Shown here: one piece after another, positions 27,650 to 36,921 of the stretch | How positions within the stretch are numbered: position 1 is the first letter of the stretch | Layout: every line of letters begins with the position of its first letter | NCBI GenBank assembly: GCA_905181835.1 | Contig: CAJIZF010000003.1 | Location: 84,074 to 148,073 of the forward strand | Direction of reading: 5' to 3' | Source of the DNA: an uncultured Flavobacteriaceae bacterium | Lineage (GTDB): Bacteria; Bacteroidota; Bacteroidia; Flavobacteriales; Flavobacteriaceae | DNA: 64,000 nt | The notes under the pieces: generated by a model | Told to the model about the DNA's origin: nothing | Seen by the model: only the letters and a program-made list of their open reading frames with translations | The model's database searches: none | Translations under genes and position numbers: made by a program

Positions 27650-29209
27650 ATGATAAAAGAGCTGCAGCTTCGAATAGCTATTAATGAAGATAAAAAAGAG
27701 GATATCCTTTTAATAAAAGCATCTCGTATTTTAGATTTAGAAAAGAAATCCATTTCAGGTATTAAAATTCTTCGAAAATCTATTGACGCAAGAAAATCAC
27801 CCGTAGTCTTCAATTATAAAGTAGCTGTCTATATCAAAGAAAAGATACCTGAGTTTTCAAACTACAATTTTAACTATAAGGATGTGGCTAAGGCAGAAGA
27901 AATTCATATAATTGGCTTCGGACCTGCAGGGATGTATGCCGCCTTACGTTGTATCGAACTAGGTTTTAAACCTATTGTCTTGGAACGTGGCAAGAACGTT
28001 CAAGATAGACGTCGTGATTTAAAAGCAATTAACCAAGACCATATCGTTAACGAAGATTCAAATTATTGCTTTGGTGAAGGGGGCGCAGGAACTTATTCTG
28101 ATGGAAAATTATATACAAGAAGTCTAAAAAGAGGTGATGTTAGAAGGATCTTTGAAAACTTAGTTTACCACGGTGCTACTGAACAAATATTAATTGATGC
28201 ACATCCTCATATCGGTACGAACAAACTTCCAAGGGTCGTTAAAAATATTCGAGAAACTATATTAAAATTCGGAGGTGAGGTACATTTTGAAACAAAAGTG
28301 ACTGATTTTATTATTAAAAGAAATCAAATAATAGCTTTACAATTGAATGATAAAAAAGAATTTGCGGTAACGAAAGTAATTTTAGCCACAGGTCATTCAG
28401 CAAGAGATATCTATTATTTATTAGATAAAAAAAATATTGCTATTGAAGCTAAATCTTTTGCTATGGGTGTTAGGATTGAACATCCGCAAGAAATTATTGA
28501 TTCCATACAATACCATTGTAAAGGAGAAAGAGATGATTTACTTCCAGCTGCTTCCTATAGTCTTGTACAACAAGTAAAAGATAGAGGTGTTTACTCGTTT
28601 TGTATGTGTCCAGGTGGGTTTATAGTACCTGCAGCTACTGCAAAAGGAGAAATCGTTGTAAATGGGATGTCTCCGTCAAAAAGAAATAGTTTGTATGCAA
28701 ACTCAGGAATTGTAGTAGAAATTGATGTCCAACAAGACCTATCAAAATACGAACGTTTTGGAGCATTAAAAGGTTTAGAATATCAAAAAAACATAGAAAA
28801 ACTTGCTTTTACCTCAGGAGGTCGAACACAATCAGCACCAGCCCAGCGTATGACAGATTTTGTAGAGGGCAAATTCTCTAGTAATTTAAATGATTGTTCT
28901 TACCAACCTGGTTTAAATTCAGCACCTCTGCATTCTTTACTTCCAAAGATAATAGGGAGTAGATTAAGAACAGGATTTAAAGAGTTTGGAAAAAAAATGA
29001 AAGGTTATTATACTGAACAAGCTAATGTGATCGGTGTTGAATCTAGAACATCATCTCCCGTGAGTATTCCAAGAAACGATACGTTTGAACATCCACAAAT
29101 TAAAGGCTTATATCCTTGTGGTGAAGGAGGTGGTTATGCTGGTGGAATTATCTCTGCGGCTATGGATGGAGAACGATGTGCTGAAGCTGCAATAAATAAT
29201 AATATTTAA
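27650..29209 (+). CDS. FAD-dependent oxidoreductase of uncharacterised COG2509-type family
   Basis: This is a 519-residue cytoplasmic protein. The N-terminal ~85 residues form a small extra domain rich in Lys/Ile (KASRILDLEKKSISGIKILRKS). An FAD-binding Rossmann motif follows (IHIIGFGPAGMYAALRCIE, about 88-106), then CFGEGGAGTYSDGKL, VILATGHSARDIYYLL and a C-terminal FAD contact (GLYPCGEGGGYAGGIISAAMDGER). The layout matches the widely conserved but functionally unassigned FAD-dependent dehydrogenase family. The substrate is unknown. It is divergent from lpd and convergent with the Lrp gene. Confidence 0.85.
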   Translation: MIKELQLRIAINEDKKEDILLIKASRILDLEKKSISGIKILRKSIDARKSPVVFNYKVAVYIKEKIPEFSNYNFNYKDVAKAEEIHIIGFGPAGMYAALRCIELGFKPIVLERGKNVQDRRRDLKAINQDHIVNEDSNYCFGEGGAGTYSDGKLYTRSLKRGDVRRIFENLVYHGATEQILIDAHPHIGTNKLPRVVKNIRETILKFGGEVHFETKVTDFIIKRNQIIALQLNDKKEFAVTKVILATGHSARDIYYLLDKKNIAIEAKSFAMGVRIEHPQEIIDSIQYHCKGERDDLLPAASYSLVQQVKDRGVYSFCMCPGGFIVPAATAKGEIVVNGMSPSKRNSLYANSGIVVEIDVQQDLSKYERFGALKGLEYQKNIEKLAFTSGGRTQSAPAQRMTDFVEGKFSSNLNDCSYQPGLNSAPLHSLLPKIIGSRLRTGFKEFGKKMKGYYTEQANVIGVESRTSSPVSIPRNDTFEHPQIKGLYPCGEGGGYAGGIISAAMDGERCAEAAINNNI

Positions 29210-29221
29210 ATAACTTGTCAA

Positions 29222-29686
29222 TTAGTAATCTAAAGAAAAAGCTGTTGTATGTTTTACTTCACTTATCATAAAAGTACTATGAGTACTACCTATATGATCT
29301 ATTGAAGTCAATTTTTTTACCATAAATTCTCTAAATGCTTCCATATCTTTTACTAACACTTTTAATAAATAATCATAATCACCACTAATATGGTAACATT
29401 CTAGTACCTCCTTTAATTTGGTAACTTCTTCTTCAAATTTTATCACATAATCTTTTGAATGTTGCACTAACTTGATGTGACAGAAAGCTACAAAATCTAA
29501 ATTGATCTTATTCTTATCTAACAAGCAAACATTCTTTTTTATAATTCCTAACCGTTCGAGCTTTTTAATTCGTTCGTAAACTGCAGTCACCGATAAATTT
29601 AATTTTAAAGAGAGCAATTTATTTGTTTGCTTATTGTCTTCCTGTAAAAAGCCTAATATTTTTTTATCTACTAAATCCAATTGCAT
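29222..29686 (-). CDS. Lrp/AsnC family transcriptional regulator
   Basis: The 154 residues have an N-terminal winged helix-turn-helix (about 4-60; DKKILGFLQEDNKQTNKLLS, LNLSVTAVYERIKKLERLGII) and a C-terminal RAM effector domain (about 68-150; VLECYHISGDYDYLLKVLVKD). Such proteins sense amino acids and control amino-acid genes. It lies divergently from a methionine gamma-lyase-like gene (134-bp shared region), so local control of that gene is the natural inference. Its 3' end is 12 bp from that of the FAD-oxidoreductase gene. Confidence 0.93.
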   Translation of the reverse strand: MQLDLVDKKILGFLQEDNKQTNKLLSLKLNLSVTAVYERIKKLERLGIIKKNVCLLDKNKINLDFVAFCHIKLVQHSKDYVIKFEEEVTKLKEVLECYHISGDYDYLLKVLVKDMEAFREFMVKKLTSIDHIGSTHSTFMISEVKHTTAFSLDY

Positions 29687-29755
29687 AATTTGAAAATTTT
29701 TCTAAAAACAATAATTATTAATGAAGATTTTTAAATATAAATCTATTTTATCAAA

Positions 29756-29763
29756 CAAATATA
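29756..29763 (-). promoter_or_regulatory. Candidate -7 box of the Lrp-type gene
   Basis: TATATTTG on the minus strand fits TAnnTTTG, about 70 nt before the regulator start, in the divergent region shared with the gamma-lyase gene. Two CAATTG palindromes (29777-29782 and 29790-29795) lie beside it. Confidence 0.35.
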
Positions 29764-29844
29764 GTTTTATTTTCTACAATTGGTTATTTCAATTGATTTT
29801 TATTCTAATTTATATTAATATTGGTATTCATAAAACTAAAAGCC

Positions 29845-31050
29845 ATGAAATTTAAACCAGCTAACAAAATTCAAGATTTGCAATATTTTGGAGAATTTGG
29901 AGGTGTAAATCCCTCTATTTCAGATTCTGCAACATACTCTTTTTTAACTGCTAACAAAATGTTAGACGCCTTTGAGGGTGATGCTGAAGGATGCTACTTG
30001 TATTCAAGATACACCTCACCCAGTAATCTGTACCTAGGAGAGGCCCTCGCAGCCATGGAAAATACAGAAACTGCTAATGTAGCTGGTTCTGGAATGGGAG
30101 CTATAACCACAACCTTAATGCATTTTTGTGGAGCTGGTGACCACATTGTTTCAAGTAGGACTATTTACGGAGGAACTTACGCATTTTTAAAAAATTTTGC
30201 TCCTCGATTTAAAATTGATACCAGTTTTGTAGATATTACAAATCTTGAGAAGGTGGAAGCAGCTATCAATAAAGACACAAAAGTCATCTATTGTGAAGCT
30301 GTCAGCAACCCATTACTTGAAGTTGCAGATATTATAGGTTTATCAGCAATAGCAAAAAAACACAATTTAAAGCTATTAGTGGACAATACGTTTTCTCCAA
30401 TGATCATTTCTCCTGTAAAATTAGGAGCTGATGTTGTTTTACATAGTTTAACTAAATTTATAAACGGAACAAACGATACAATGGGAGGCGTAGTTTGCGG
30501 ATCTAAAGAGTTAATTAATGCTATGCGAAGTGTAATTGACGGTTCTGCAATGTTGCTAGGACCATCAATGGACAGTTTAAGAGCAGCATCCATATTAAAA
30601 AATATGCGTACACTCCATTTAAGAATAAAACAACATAGTAAAAACGCACTTTATCTAGCTGAGCATTTTGAAAAATTGGGGTTAAGAACTGTTTATCCAG
30701 GATTAGCTTCTCACCCATCACATCATATTTTTAAAAATATGATGAACAAAGAGTATGGATTTGGAGGACTGTTAACACTTGATGTAGGGTCTCTAGCAAA
30801 AGCCAACGAACTAATGGAGTCAATGCAGGACAAAAATTTAGGGTACCTAGCCGTTAGTTTAGGCTTTTATAAAACGTTATTTTCGGCTCCAGGAACATCT
30901 ACATCGAGTGAAATTCCAGATGATGAACAAAAAGAAATGGGATTAACTGATGGAATAATTCGATTTTCAATTGGACTTGACAACGATATTGAGCGTACTT
31001 TCAAATTAATGAGAGAATGCATGATAAGCGTTGGGATAATAGAGAATTAA
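29845..31050 (+). CDS. megL: PLP-dependent Cys/Met metabolism enzyme, probably methionine gamma-lyase
   Basis: It probably splits methionine (or homocysteine/cysteine) into a thiol, a 2-oxoacid and ammonia. The 401 residues show the fold-type I signatures of the family: SRYTSPSNLYLGEALAAMENTE, GSGMGAITTTLMHFCGAGDH, VDNTFSPM (Asp180), the PLP lysine Lys204 in SLTKFINGTNDTMGGVV, and LGFYKTLFSAPGTSTSSEIP near the end. I chose ATG at 29845; a TTG 24 nt upstream in frame is less likely. Cystathionine gamma-synthase/lyase is the main alternative. The divergent Lrp gene supports amino-acid catabolism. Confidence 0.85.
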   Translation: MKFKPANKIQDLQYFGEFGGVNPSISDSATYSFLTANKMLDAFEGDAEGCYLYSRYTSPSNLYLGEALAAMENTETANVAGSGMGAITTTLMHFCGAGDHIVSSRTIYGGTYAFLKNFAPRFKIDTSFVDITNLEKVEAAINKDTKVIYCEAVSNPLLEVADIIGLSAIAKKHNLKLLVDNTFSPMIISPVKLGADVVLHSLTKFINGTNDTMGGVVCGSKELINAMRSVIDGSAMLLGPSMDSLRAASILKNMRTLHLRIKQHSKNALYLAEHFEKLGLRTVYPGLASHPSHHIFKNMMNKEYGFGGLLTLDVGSLAKANELMESMQDKNLGYLAVSLGFYKTLFSAPGTSTSSEIPDDEQKEMGLTDGIIRFSIGLDNDIERTFKLMRECMISVGIIEN

Positions 31051-31070
31051 AGATTCATTTATATTCAATA

Positions 31071-31102
31071 AAAAAAGCCTGTATCATTACAGGCTTTTTT
31101 TA
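31071..31102. terminator. Bidirectional terminator
   Basis: AAAAAAGCCTGTA pairs with TACAGGCTTTTTT around a TCAT loop, with U-tracts on both strands. It separates the convergent gamma-lyase gene and the GEVED secreted-protein gene. Confidence 0.9.
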
Positions 31103-31119
31103 TTGATTTAGGGTAGAAA

Positions 31120-32073
31120 TTATTTTACAATGATTCTACCTGTTTTATATGCGGTAGTCGTTTGACCACCCATTCTTACAAAATAGACTCCTTGAGACAT
31201 GTTAGACATATCTATTGTTATTTTGTAAGTATTTCCTTGTCTTGGAACTCTTTTACTAAATCCAACTCTTTGTCCTAGGCTGTTGTATAAAGCTAAAAAT
31301 AGCTCTCCATCGAATTCAGTATTTAATATTGCATCAAACTGGTTATCCCCTAGGGTTGTGATGATCATTTCTGAATTATTAATCTCGTAATCTTCTACTC
31401 CGAGGGAACCAATATTTGCAGTATAATCTTCTGTCTCACCAAAACCAATTTCTTGGCATGAATCATCAGATATTACTCCAACACCACTAGTTCTTGCTCT
31501 CATTAGGTGCTCTCCTACTATTGCTCCAGCTGGAACTACCAAATCAAAAGTTTCTGTAAAATTACCAGAACCTTCACCAGCAGCAAAATGATAGTTGTCT
31601 ACAACTACTTCGCCTGCAGTTAGCTGAGAATCATCGTTAAAATCTATCCATACTTTTATATATTGATTTCCATAATTTGATGTAACTGTCAAGCTATTTG
31701 TACTACCTGGTTCTAGGTTAGCTATTAAGTTAGTGAAATTTGAATATCCTTCTTCATTACAATCCGAATCATTATTAATACCAGCTATTTCAAAAACATC
31801 AAAACCGTGCCCTACCGTACAATTACTTTCAGGTAGACAAAGTAAATTTTCTACAACCACTGAAATTGCATCATTATCGTCTAATTGATCACCTCCTAAA
31901 GAAGTTGTAACATCTAGCGTATGAACTCCAACTTCAGTAAAATCTCCTACAACATCAAAAGTAAAACTTAAAACCTCTTCAGAACCTATCGTATTATCAA
32001 AAGTTTGAATAACGGGAGATCCAGAGTCTAATAGATATTGAATATCAAATCCAGACTTGATCGTCTGCTCCAT
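31120..32073 (-). CDS. C-terminal half of the split secreted protein (GEVED plus sorting domain)
   Basis: The 317 codons start at an internal ATG and overlap the upstream half by 29 bp in another frame. They contain the end of a CARDB-like domain, a GEVED domain (about residues 110-235, with conserved WIDFNDD and DYTANIGSLGVEDYE at its exit) and the T9SS tail (ALYNSLGQRVGF, ITIDMSNMSQGVYFVRM, KTGRIIVK). Without a signal peptide this piece alone could not be exported, which supports one original gene. Confidence 0.75.
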   Translation of the reverse strand: MEQTIKSGFDIQYLLDSGSPVIQTFDNTIGSEEVLSFTFDVVGDFTEVGVHTLDVTTSLGGDQLDDNDAISVVVENLLCLPESNCTVGHGFDVFEIAGINNDSDCNEEGYSNFTNLIANLEPGSTNSLTVTSNYGNQYIKVWIDFNDDSQLTAGEVVVDNYHFAAGEGSGNFTETFDLVVPAGAIVGEHLMRARTSGVGVISDDSCQEIGFGETEDYTANIGSLGVEDYEINNSEMIITTLGDNQFDAILNTEFDGELFLALYNSLGQRVGFSKRVPRQGNTYKITIDMSNMSQGVYFVRMGGQTTTAYKTGRIIVK

Positions 32074-34063
32074 AATTTTTTACTTTAACCGTAATTGATT
32101 CATTACCTAAATTTTGACCCGTCTGAGGAGCTACTACTTCATAAACTCCAACATCATTTGTTAGGAGGTGTTTAACTTCTTTTATAAAGTTGTTATTAGG
32201 TTCATATCCATCCCCACTAAAGTTTGTTTTAGCCTCGATAACGTAGGTTTGACCTGGATTAGATAAGTCTACACTTTGAGAAAACTCATAATTTACTGCT
32301 TCATTAGGATTGATTGTACCATTAAAAGTTTCTGATGCTACTAAATCACCATCAACTCTTAGTTCAACGGGAATATTACTTACGGCATCTAAACTATAGT
32401 TTCTGATACTAATTTCTACAGTTTCAGAATTTGATAAAATTCCATTAACTGGCTCATTTAAAGCACTTACACCTACATCATCTGCGAAGGGTCCAAATAC
32501 TCTAAAAGATGCTATTCGAGTTGCCCAATAGTTGTTTGATTGAAAATAATCTGCCGTAGACCAAAATGTAAAGTTATCAGGATCTAAAGTCATGTGCGCA
32601 TAATCACCATACCTATTATTGTTAGTTCTTACTCCATTTCCATTAAATATTACACTCTCATCTAGTGTCATTTGACCAAGCGGATCACCATCGAAACGCC
32701 CGGTGTATCTTAACGATACCTTTAAATTTTCACTTGCGGTTGTATAAGCTAATGCAATATTACCTTCTGCATCCATTGCAGAAGTACTCATTAAGCGACT
32801 ATGCCCATCAGCAATAGAGTAAGTACCCTCTTGAAATATCTGCCAGGGTGCAAAATCATCATTTCTTAATTCTATCCAACGAATTCCTCCTACCTCATTA
32901 GCATCTATGAATGTGTTGAAGGTTATTAACCAAGAGTTATGATCATCAAAAGGTCGATAATTTGCTGCAAAAGATACAATTCCTCCATGACCAGAGAGTC
33001 TTTGACTTGTTCCAGGTTGTTTTATTGCTCCATTGCCATCCCCAAATACTTCTCCTGCATCAAATGGATCTGTAGGAATCTCTAATGGGTCAGATATGGT
33101 TGAATTATTTACATCATTCCAATCCATGTCAATTTCCCAAACTTTTATATGGTCATATGTTATGGCAGCTGCCCATCCATCATCCTGTAAATATGTAATG
33201 TATCCTGGAAGATTGGTATCAATTTCGGTACCCAAAAGATTTGCTGGTTCAGCACTCTTTACATTTAACGGGTTTGAAACTACATCTGGCAAATCAAATA
33301 AAACTACTTTTGGATCTGCACCACCCGCTAAAATAACATCTCGTTCCATTACAAATGCTGCAGTTTGTCCCTGATTTGAGTAGTTGGCTGTACCATAGTA
33401 TCCATCGTGCCACAAACCATAATGAGGATAATCTGGGAAAGACCCCATATCAAATTGATACACATTGTATGCGCCAGTAGGATCATTTGTAACAGAAACT
33501 CCAACTGCTAAGCCTAAATCACTTCCTAAACTTCCGAATTCACTAACAAACCAACGATCTGCTAATTGATCATACATTACAATTGGGTCACCATTATTGG
33601 AAGATATTCCTAAAAAACCACCTAAACTTACTGGACCATATTCTAAGTTACCTGTTTTGTCAAATATTTTTACAATTGAGTTTACAGAATGAACATAGTG
33701 ATCAGGTCCGACTGCTCCAGTTGGATCTGGTGGTAAGTAACCTGATTGACCTTGGTTAGACCCTTGAAAGTTTTGTAATATTGGCAACGCAGTAATACCT
33801 CCCGGCTCAGTTTGAAGATTTTGAATTATTGTTGGGGAAGTTGTTGTATTTTCTTCTTGGGGCAGAACATTCACTTGTTGAGGAACAATAATTGAAGAGT
33901 CTGGGTTGTAGTTATTGACATCGTACAATGGGAAATCTTTTAAATTTCCTGTTGTTCCCATAAAAGTACCTGTAATTATACCTGATGGCTGGTGTGAATT
34001 TTGTGCAACTAAGCTAAAAGAGAAAAAAATAGCTGTCAAAAAAAGTAATTTTTTAGTTTTCAT
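32045..34063 (-). CDS. N-terminal half of the split secreted protein
   Basis: The 672 codons begin with a signal peptide (MKTKKLLFLTAIFFSFSLVA). The main domain holds a repeating beta architecture with GYLPPDPTGAVGPDHYVHSVNS, VMYDQLADRWFVSEFG and YPHYGLWHDGYYGTANY, a pattern found in many secreted proteins of Bacteroidota and other environmental bacteria whose substrate is unknown. Two CARDB-like domains follow, and the frame ends in VWI at the shift near 32056. A 271-bp AT-rich region without recognisable sites separates it from nhaC. Confidence 0.75.
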   Translation of the reverse strand: MKTKKLLFLTAIFFSFSLVAQNSHQPSGIITGTFMGTTGNLKDFPLYDVNNYNPDSSIIVPQQVNVLPQEENTTTSPTIIQNLQTEPGGITALPILQNFQGSNQGQSGYLPPDPTGAVGPDHYVHSVNSIVKIFDKTGNLEYGPVSLGGFLGISSNNGDPIVMYDQLADRWFVSEFGSLGSDLGLAVGVSVTNDPTGAYNVYQFDMGSFPDYPHYGLWHDGYYGTANYSNQGQTAAFVMERDVILAGGADPKVVLFDLPDVVSNPLNVKSAEPANLLGTEIDTNLPGYITYLQDDGWAAAITYDHIKVWEIDMDWNDVNNSTISDPLEIPTDPFDAGEVFGDGNGAIKQPGTSQRLSGHGGIVSFAANYRPFDDHNSWLITFNTFIDANEVGGIRWIELRNDDFAPWQIFQEGTYSIADGHSRLMSTSAMDAEGNIALAYTTASENLKVSLRYTGRFDGDPLGQMTLDESVIFNGNGVRTNNNRYGDYAHMTLDPDNFTFWSTADYFQSNNYWATRIASFRVFGPFADDVGVSALNEPVNGILSNSETVEISIRNYSLDAVSNIPVELRVDGDLVASETFNGTINPNEAVNYEFSQSVDLSNPGQTYVIEAKTNFSGDGYEPNNNFIKEVKHLLTNDVGVYEVVAPQTGQNLGNESITVKVKNYGADDQVWI

Positions 34064-34334
34064 AGTAGTAGAATATATTTTTTTATTTTTTTGATTGTAA
34101 AATTAGTAAATTTCTTTTAAATATTTTTTTTTTTAAGATTATTATAACCTTTGATTTAAAAAATTAATAATTTATTAGTATTTTAATAAAAATTTATGTG
34201 TTTATTTTTTTTGTATAATTTTAAAAACTTCTAAGCAGTAAAAATATTTTAAAATAATATAAGAGTGATATCCATGAAATAACACTTGCAAACTTCTATC
34301 CAAAATCGTAACATTACATTACTAAAAATAAAAA

Positions 34335-35828
34335 ATGCAAAAACAACAAAATCATACTGAGATAAAAATTAAAGATCAAAAAATAATCAAGAATAACAAA
34401 CTCTCAATTTTTGAAGCAATTATTCCTATTATCATACTAGTTGGTATGTTGGCTTATAATGTTTTTATTTTTGGAGATGATTCATTAAGTGGCTCTAATC
34501 AATTTATATTATTAATGGGAGCTGCTGTAGCATCAATGATAGGTTTCAAAAATAAGGTTTCGTTCTCTTTAATGATGAATGAGGTTGCTGAAAATGTTAA
34601 AACTACCTCTAGCGCCATATTTATTCTATTGATGGTAGGAGCTTTAGCAGGTACATGGCTAGTTAGTGGGATTATACCAACAATGATTTACTATGGATTA
34701 CAAATTTTAAATCCTACCATATTTTTACCAGCATGTTTAATTATCTGTGCAGTTATTTCAGTAGCAACTGGTAGCTCCTGGACCACAGCAGCAACTGTTG
34801 GAATAGCTTTAATAGGAATCGCAGAAGCTCTTGGAATTCCTCTTGGAATGACAGCAGGAGCTGTGTTATCCGGGGCATATTTTGGAGATAAAATGTCACC
34901 AATGTCAGATACAACAAACTTAGCTCCAGCAATGGCTGGAACCGATTTATTTACGCATATTAAATATATGGCTTACACAACAATCCCTACATTTATCATT
35001 ACACTTATCATTTTTGTAATTATAGGTTTAACGTTAAATGTGAATGGTCAAGCTGCTGATACTGTTGAAATGCTAAGAGATATTGACAAAGCTTTCAATA
35101 TCAATCCATGGTTGTTTTTAGTTCCAATAATAGTAATAGGTTTAATAACCAAAAAAACACCACCTTTAATTGCTCTAACTGCTGGAACAATTTTAGCAGC
35201 TATTTTTGCTTTATTATTTCAACCTCAAATCATTATGAATATAGCGGGTGCAACTGAATTAAATTTCAACTCAGCATATAAAGGTTTGATGACGGCAATA
35301 ACAGTTAATACTTCCATTGTGACAGATAATGAAATATTAGCAGATTTATTTACTTCCGGTGGTATGGCAAAAATGATGGGGACTATTTGGCTTATTTTAT
35401 GCGCTATGGTCTTCGGAGGAATTATGGATGCTATCGGTGCTTTGGCCAAAATAAGTAGTTATATGTTACAACTTTTTGACTCTATTTTTGGGCTATTTGC
35501 TAGTACAGTGTTTACGTGTATTGGATTAAATTTCACCGCATCAGATCAATATTTAGCGATAGTTGTTCCTGGAAAAATGTATTCAAAAGCTTTTAAGGAA
35601 AAAGGATTGGCTCCAGAGAATTTAAGTAGAACTTTAGAAGATTCTGGAACGGTTACTTCAGTATTAATTCCTTGGAATACATGTGGTGCTTATCATTCAA
35701 ATGTTTTAGGGGTTAGTGTTGCCGACTACTTCGTGTATGCAATTTTTAATTGGCTGAGTCCTTTTACAACTTTATTTTTTGCAGCATTGAATATAAAAAT
35801 ACGCCAAATGGTCTCAAATAAGGTGTAG
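34335..35828 (+). CDS. nhaC: NhaC family Na+/H+ antiporter
   Basis: It exports sodium in exchange for protons across the inner membrane. The 497 residues have about eleven hydrophobic helices starting at residue 24. Conserved stretches include LMVGALAGTWLVSGIIPTMIYYGL, ATGSSWTTAATVGIALIGIA, LSGAYFGDKMSPMSDTTNLAPAMAG and LEDSGTVTSVLIPWNTCGAYHSNVLGV, which are NhaC signatures. The N-terminal ~22 residues are polar and probably cytoplasmic. It stands alone between a divergent secreted-protein gene and ahpC; no regulator is adjacent. Confidence 0.93.
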   Translation: MQKQQNHTEIKIKDQKIIKNNKLSIFEAIIPIIILVGMLAYNVFIFGDDSLSGSNQFILLMGAAVASMIGFKNKVSFSLMMNEVAENVKTTSSAIFILLMVGALAGTWLVSGIIPTMIYYGLQILNPTIFLPACLIICAVISVATGSSWTTAATVGIALIGIAEALGIPLGMTAGAVLSGAYFGDKMSPMSDTTNLAPAMAGTDLFTHIKYMAYTTIPTFIITLIIFVIIGLTLNVNGQAADTVEMLRDIDKAFNINPWLFLVPIIVIGLITKKTPPLIALTAGTILAAIFALLFQPQIIMNIAGATELNFNSAYKGLMTAITVNTSIVTDNEILADLFTSGGMAKMMGTIWLILCAMVFGGIMDAIGALAKISSYMLQLFDSIFGLFASTVFTCIGLNFTASDQYLAIVVPGKMYSKAFKEKGLAPENLSRTLEDSGTVTSVLIPWNTCGAYHSNVLGVSVADYFVYAIFNWLSPFTTLFFAALNIKIRQMVSNKV

Positions 35829-35916
35829 TTATTTTAAAATTTTAGTATCATAGAGATTGCTTATTAGTAAATAAAAAATTAAAATTTAATTTTACTCCTT
35901 AAGTAAGGTTCTATTG

Positions 35917-35924
35917 TATTTTTG
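35917..35924 (+). promoter_or_regulatory. Candidate -7 box of the ahpC promoter
   Basis: TATTTTTG matches TAnnTTTG and lies 33 nt before the ahpC start, leaving a leader of about 27 nt. Confidence 0.55.
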
Positions 35925-35957
35925 TGACACATTCATAAATAAATAAACAAAAAAATT

Positions 35958-36596
35958 ATGTCAATAGTAGGAAAAAAATTCCCAAACATAGAAGTTAAAG
36001 CTATGAACGAAATGGGTGACGATTTTAATTTAAACATTTTAGAAGAAGCTACCAGCAAAAATAAAAAAGTTTTACTTTTTTGGTATCCAAAAGACTTTAC
36101 TTTTGTATGCCCGACGGAACTTCACGCTTTTCAAGCTTCCTTGGGGGAATTTGAAAAAAGAAATACTTTAGTAATCGGAGCTTCTTGTGACACAGCAGAA
36201 GTTCATTTTGCTTGGCTAAATACTGCAAAAGATAATGGAGGTATTGAAGGAATTACGTATCCTTTAGTTGCAGATTCTAACAGGAATTTATCGAGCATAC
36301 TAGGAATTTTAGACAGTACCAATGAACGGTACGATGAAGATACTGATACCATACAAATGGATGGAGACAACGTAAGTTACAGAGCTACCTACCTTATAGA
36401 CGAAGAGGGTACAGTTTTTCATGAAGGAGTTAATCATATGCCAATTGGTAGAAATGTAAATGAATTTTTACGCTTAATTGATGCTTACACTCACGTTCAA
36501 GAAAAAGGTGAGGTTTGTCCTGCTAATTGGGAAGAAGGAAAAGACGCTATGGCAGAAAATGCAAAAGGTACAGCAGAATACTTAGCTTCTCATTAA
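35958..36596 (+). CDS. ahpC: AhpC/TSA-type 2-Cys peroxiredoxin
   Basis: It reduces hydrogen peroxide and organic peroxides. In 212 residues the peroxidatic Cys51 sits in KDFTFVCPTELHAF and the resolving cysteine Cys187 in GEVCPANWEEGKDAM, so it is a typical 2-Cys enzyme; VNHMPIGRNVNEFLRLIDA is also conserved. It heads a compact cassette with a thioredoxin (10 bp downstream) that is the likely electron donor, and a small conserved protein. A TAnnTTTG promoter box precedes it. Confidence 0.96.
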   Translation: MSIVGKKFPNIEVKAMNEMGDDFNLNILEEATSKNKKVLLFWYPKDFTFVCPTELHAFQASLGEFEKRNTLVIGASCDTAEVHFAWLNTAKDNGGIEGITYPLVADSNRNLSSILGILDSTNERYDEDTDTIQMDGDNVSYRATYLIDEEGTVFHEGVNHMPIGRNVNEFLRLIDAYTHVQEKGEVCPANWEEGKDAMAENAKGTAEYLASH

Positions 36597-36606
36597 ATAA
36601 ATAAAT

Positions 36607-36921
36607 ATGGTAACAGAGCTTACTAAAGATAATCTAAACGAAATTATTTCCAATAATGAAACTGTTATTGTACAATTTAGTGCCAGTTGGTGCGGAAATT
36701 GTAGAATAATGAAGCCTAAATTTAAAAAATTAGCTTCTGAAAATGAAACAGTCGAATTTCTTATGGTAGATGCAGAAAAATATCCAGAATCAAGAAGAAT
36801 GGCTAGAGTTGATAATTTACCAACATTTGCAGCTTTTAAAAATGGAATATTTATTAACCAGGTTCAAACAAATAAGTTTGATTTATTAAAAGAACTAGTA
36901 GATGAAGTTACCAATAATTAA
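36607..36921 (+). CDS. Thioredoxin family protein
   Basis: These 104 residues form a single thioredoxin fold with no signal peptide, so it is cytoplasmic. The redox site is SASWCGNCRIMKPKF (CGNC instead of the classical CGPC), and the cis-proline loop is VDNLPTFAAF. CGNC differs from housekeeping TrxA and may shift the redox potential. It lies immediately after ahpC and overlaps the next small gene by 20 bp, so it most likely recycles this peroxiredoxin. Confidence 0.92.
   Translation: MVTELTKDNLNEIISNNETVIVQFSASWCGNCRIMKPKFKKLASENETVEFLMVDAEKYPESRRMARVDNLPTFAAFKNGIFINQVQTNKFDLLKELVDEVTNN

Larger units (their letters stand above)
31120..34063 (-). pseudogene. T9SS-secreted GEVED-domain protein split by one extra base
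   Basis: Read as one gene it would encode about 980 residues: a signal peptide (ending FSLVAQ), a large N-terminal domain (about 60-510), two CARDB-like domains (GVSALNEPVNGILSNSETVE and GVYEVVAPQTGQNLGNESIT), a GEVED domain (IKVWIDFNDDSQLTAGEVV) and a T9SS type A sorting domain. The frame breaks at 32056: omitting that single base (G on the coding strand) turns YGADDQ-VWI-stop into YGADDQSGFDIQYLL and joins both halves. No other defect is seen. It is either a sequencing error or a recent inactivation. Its role is unknown; secretion is inferred. Confidence 0.8.
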
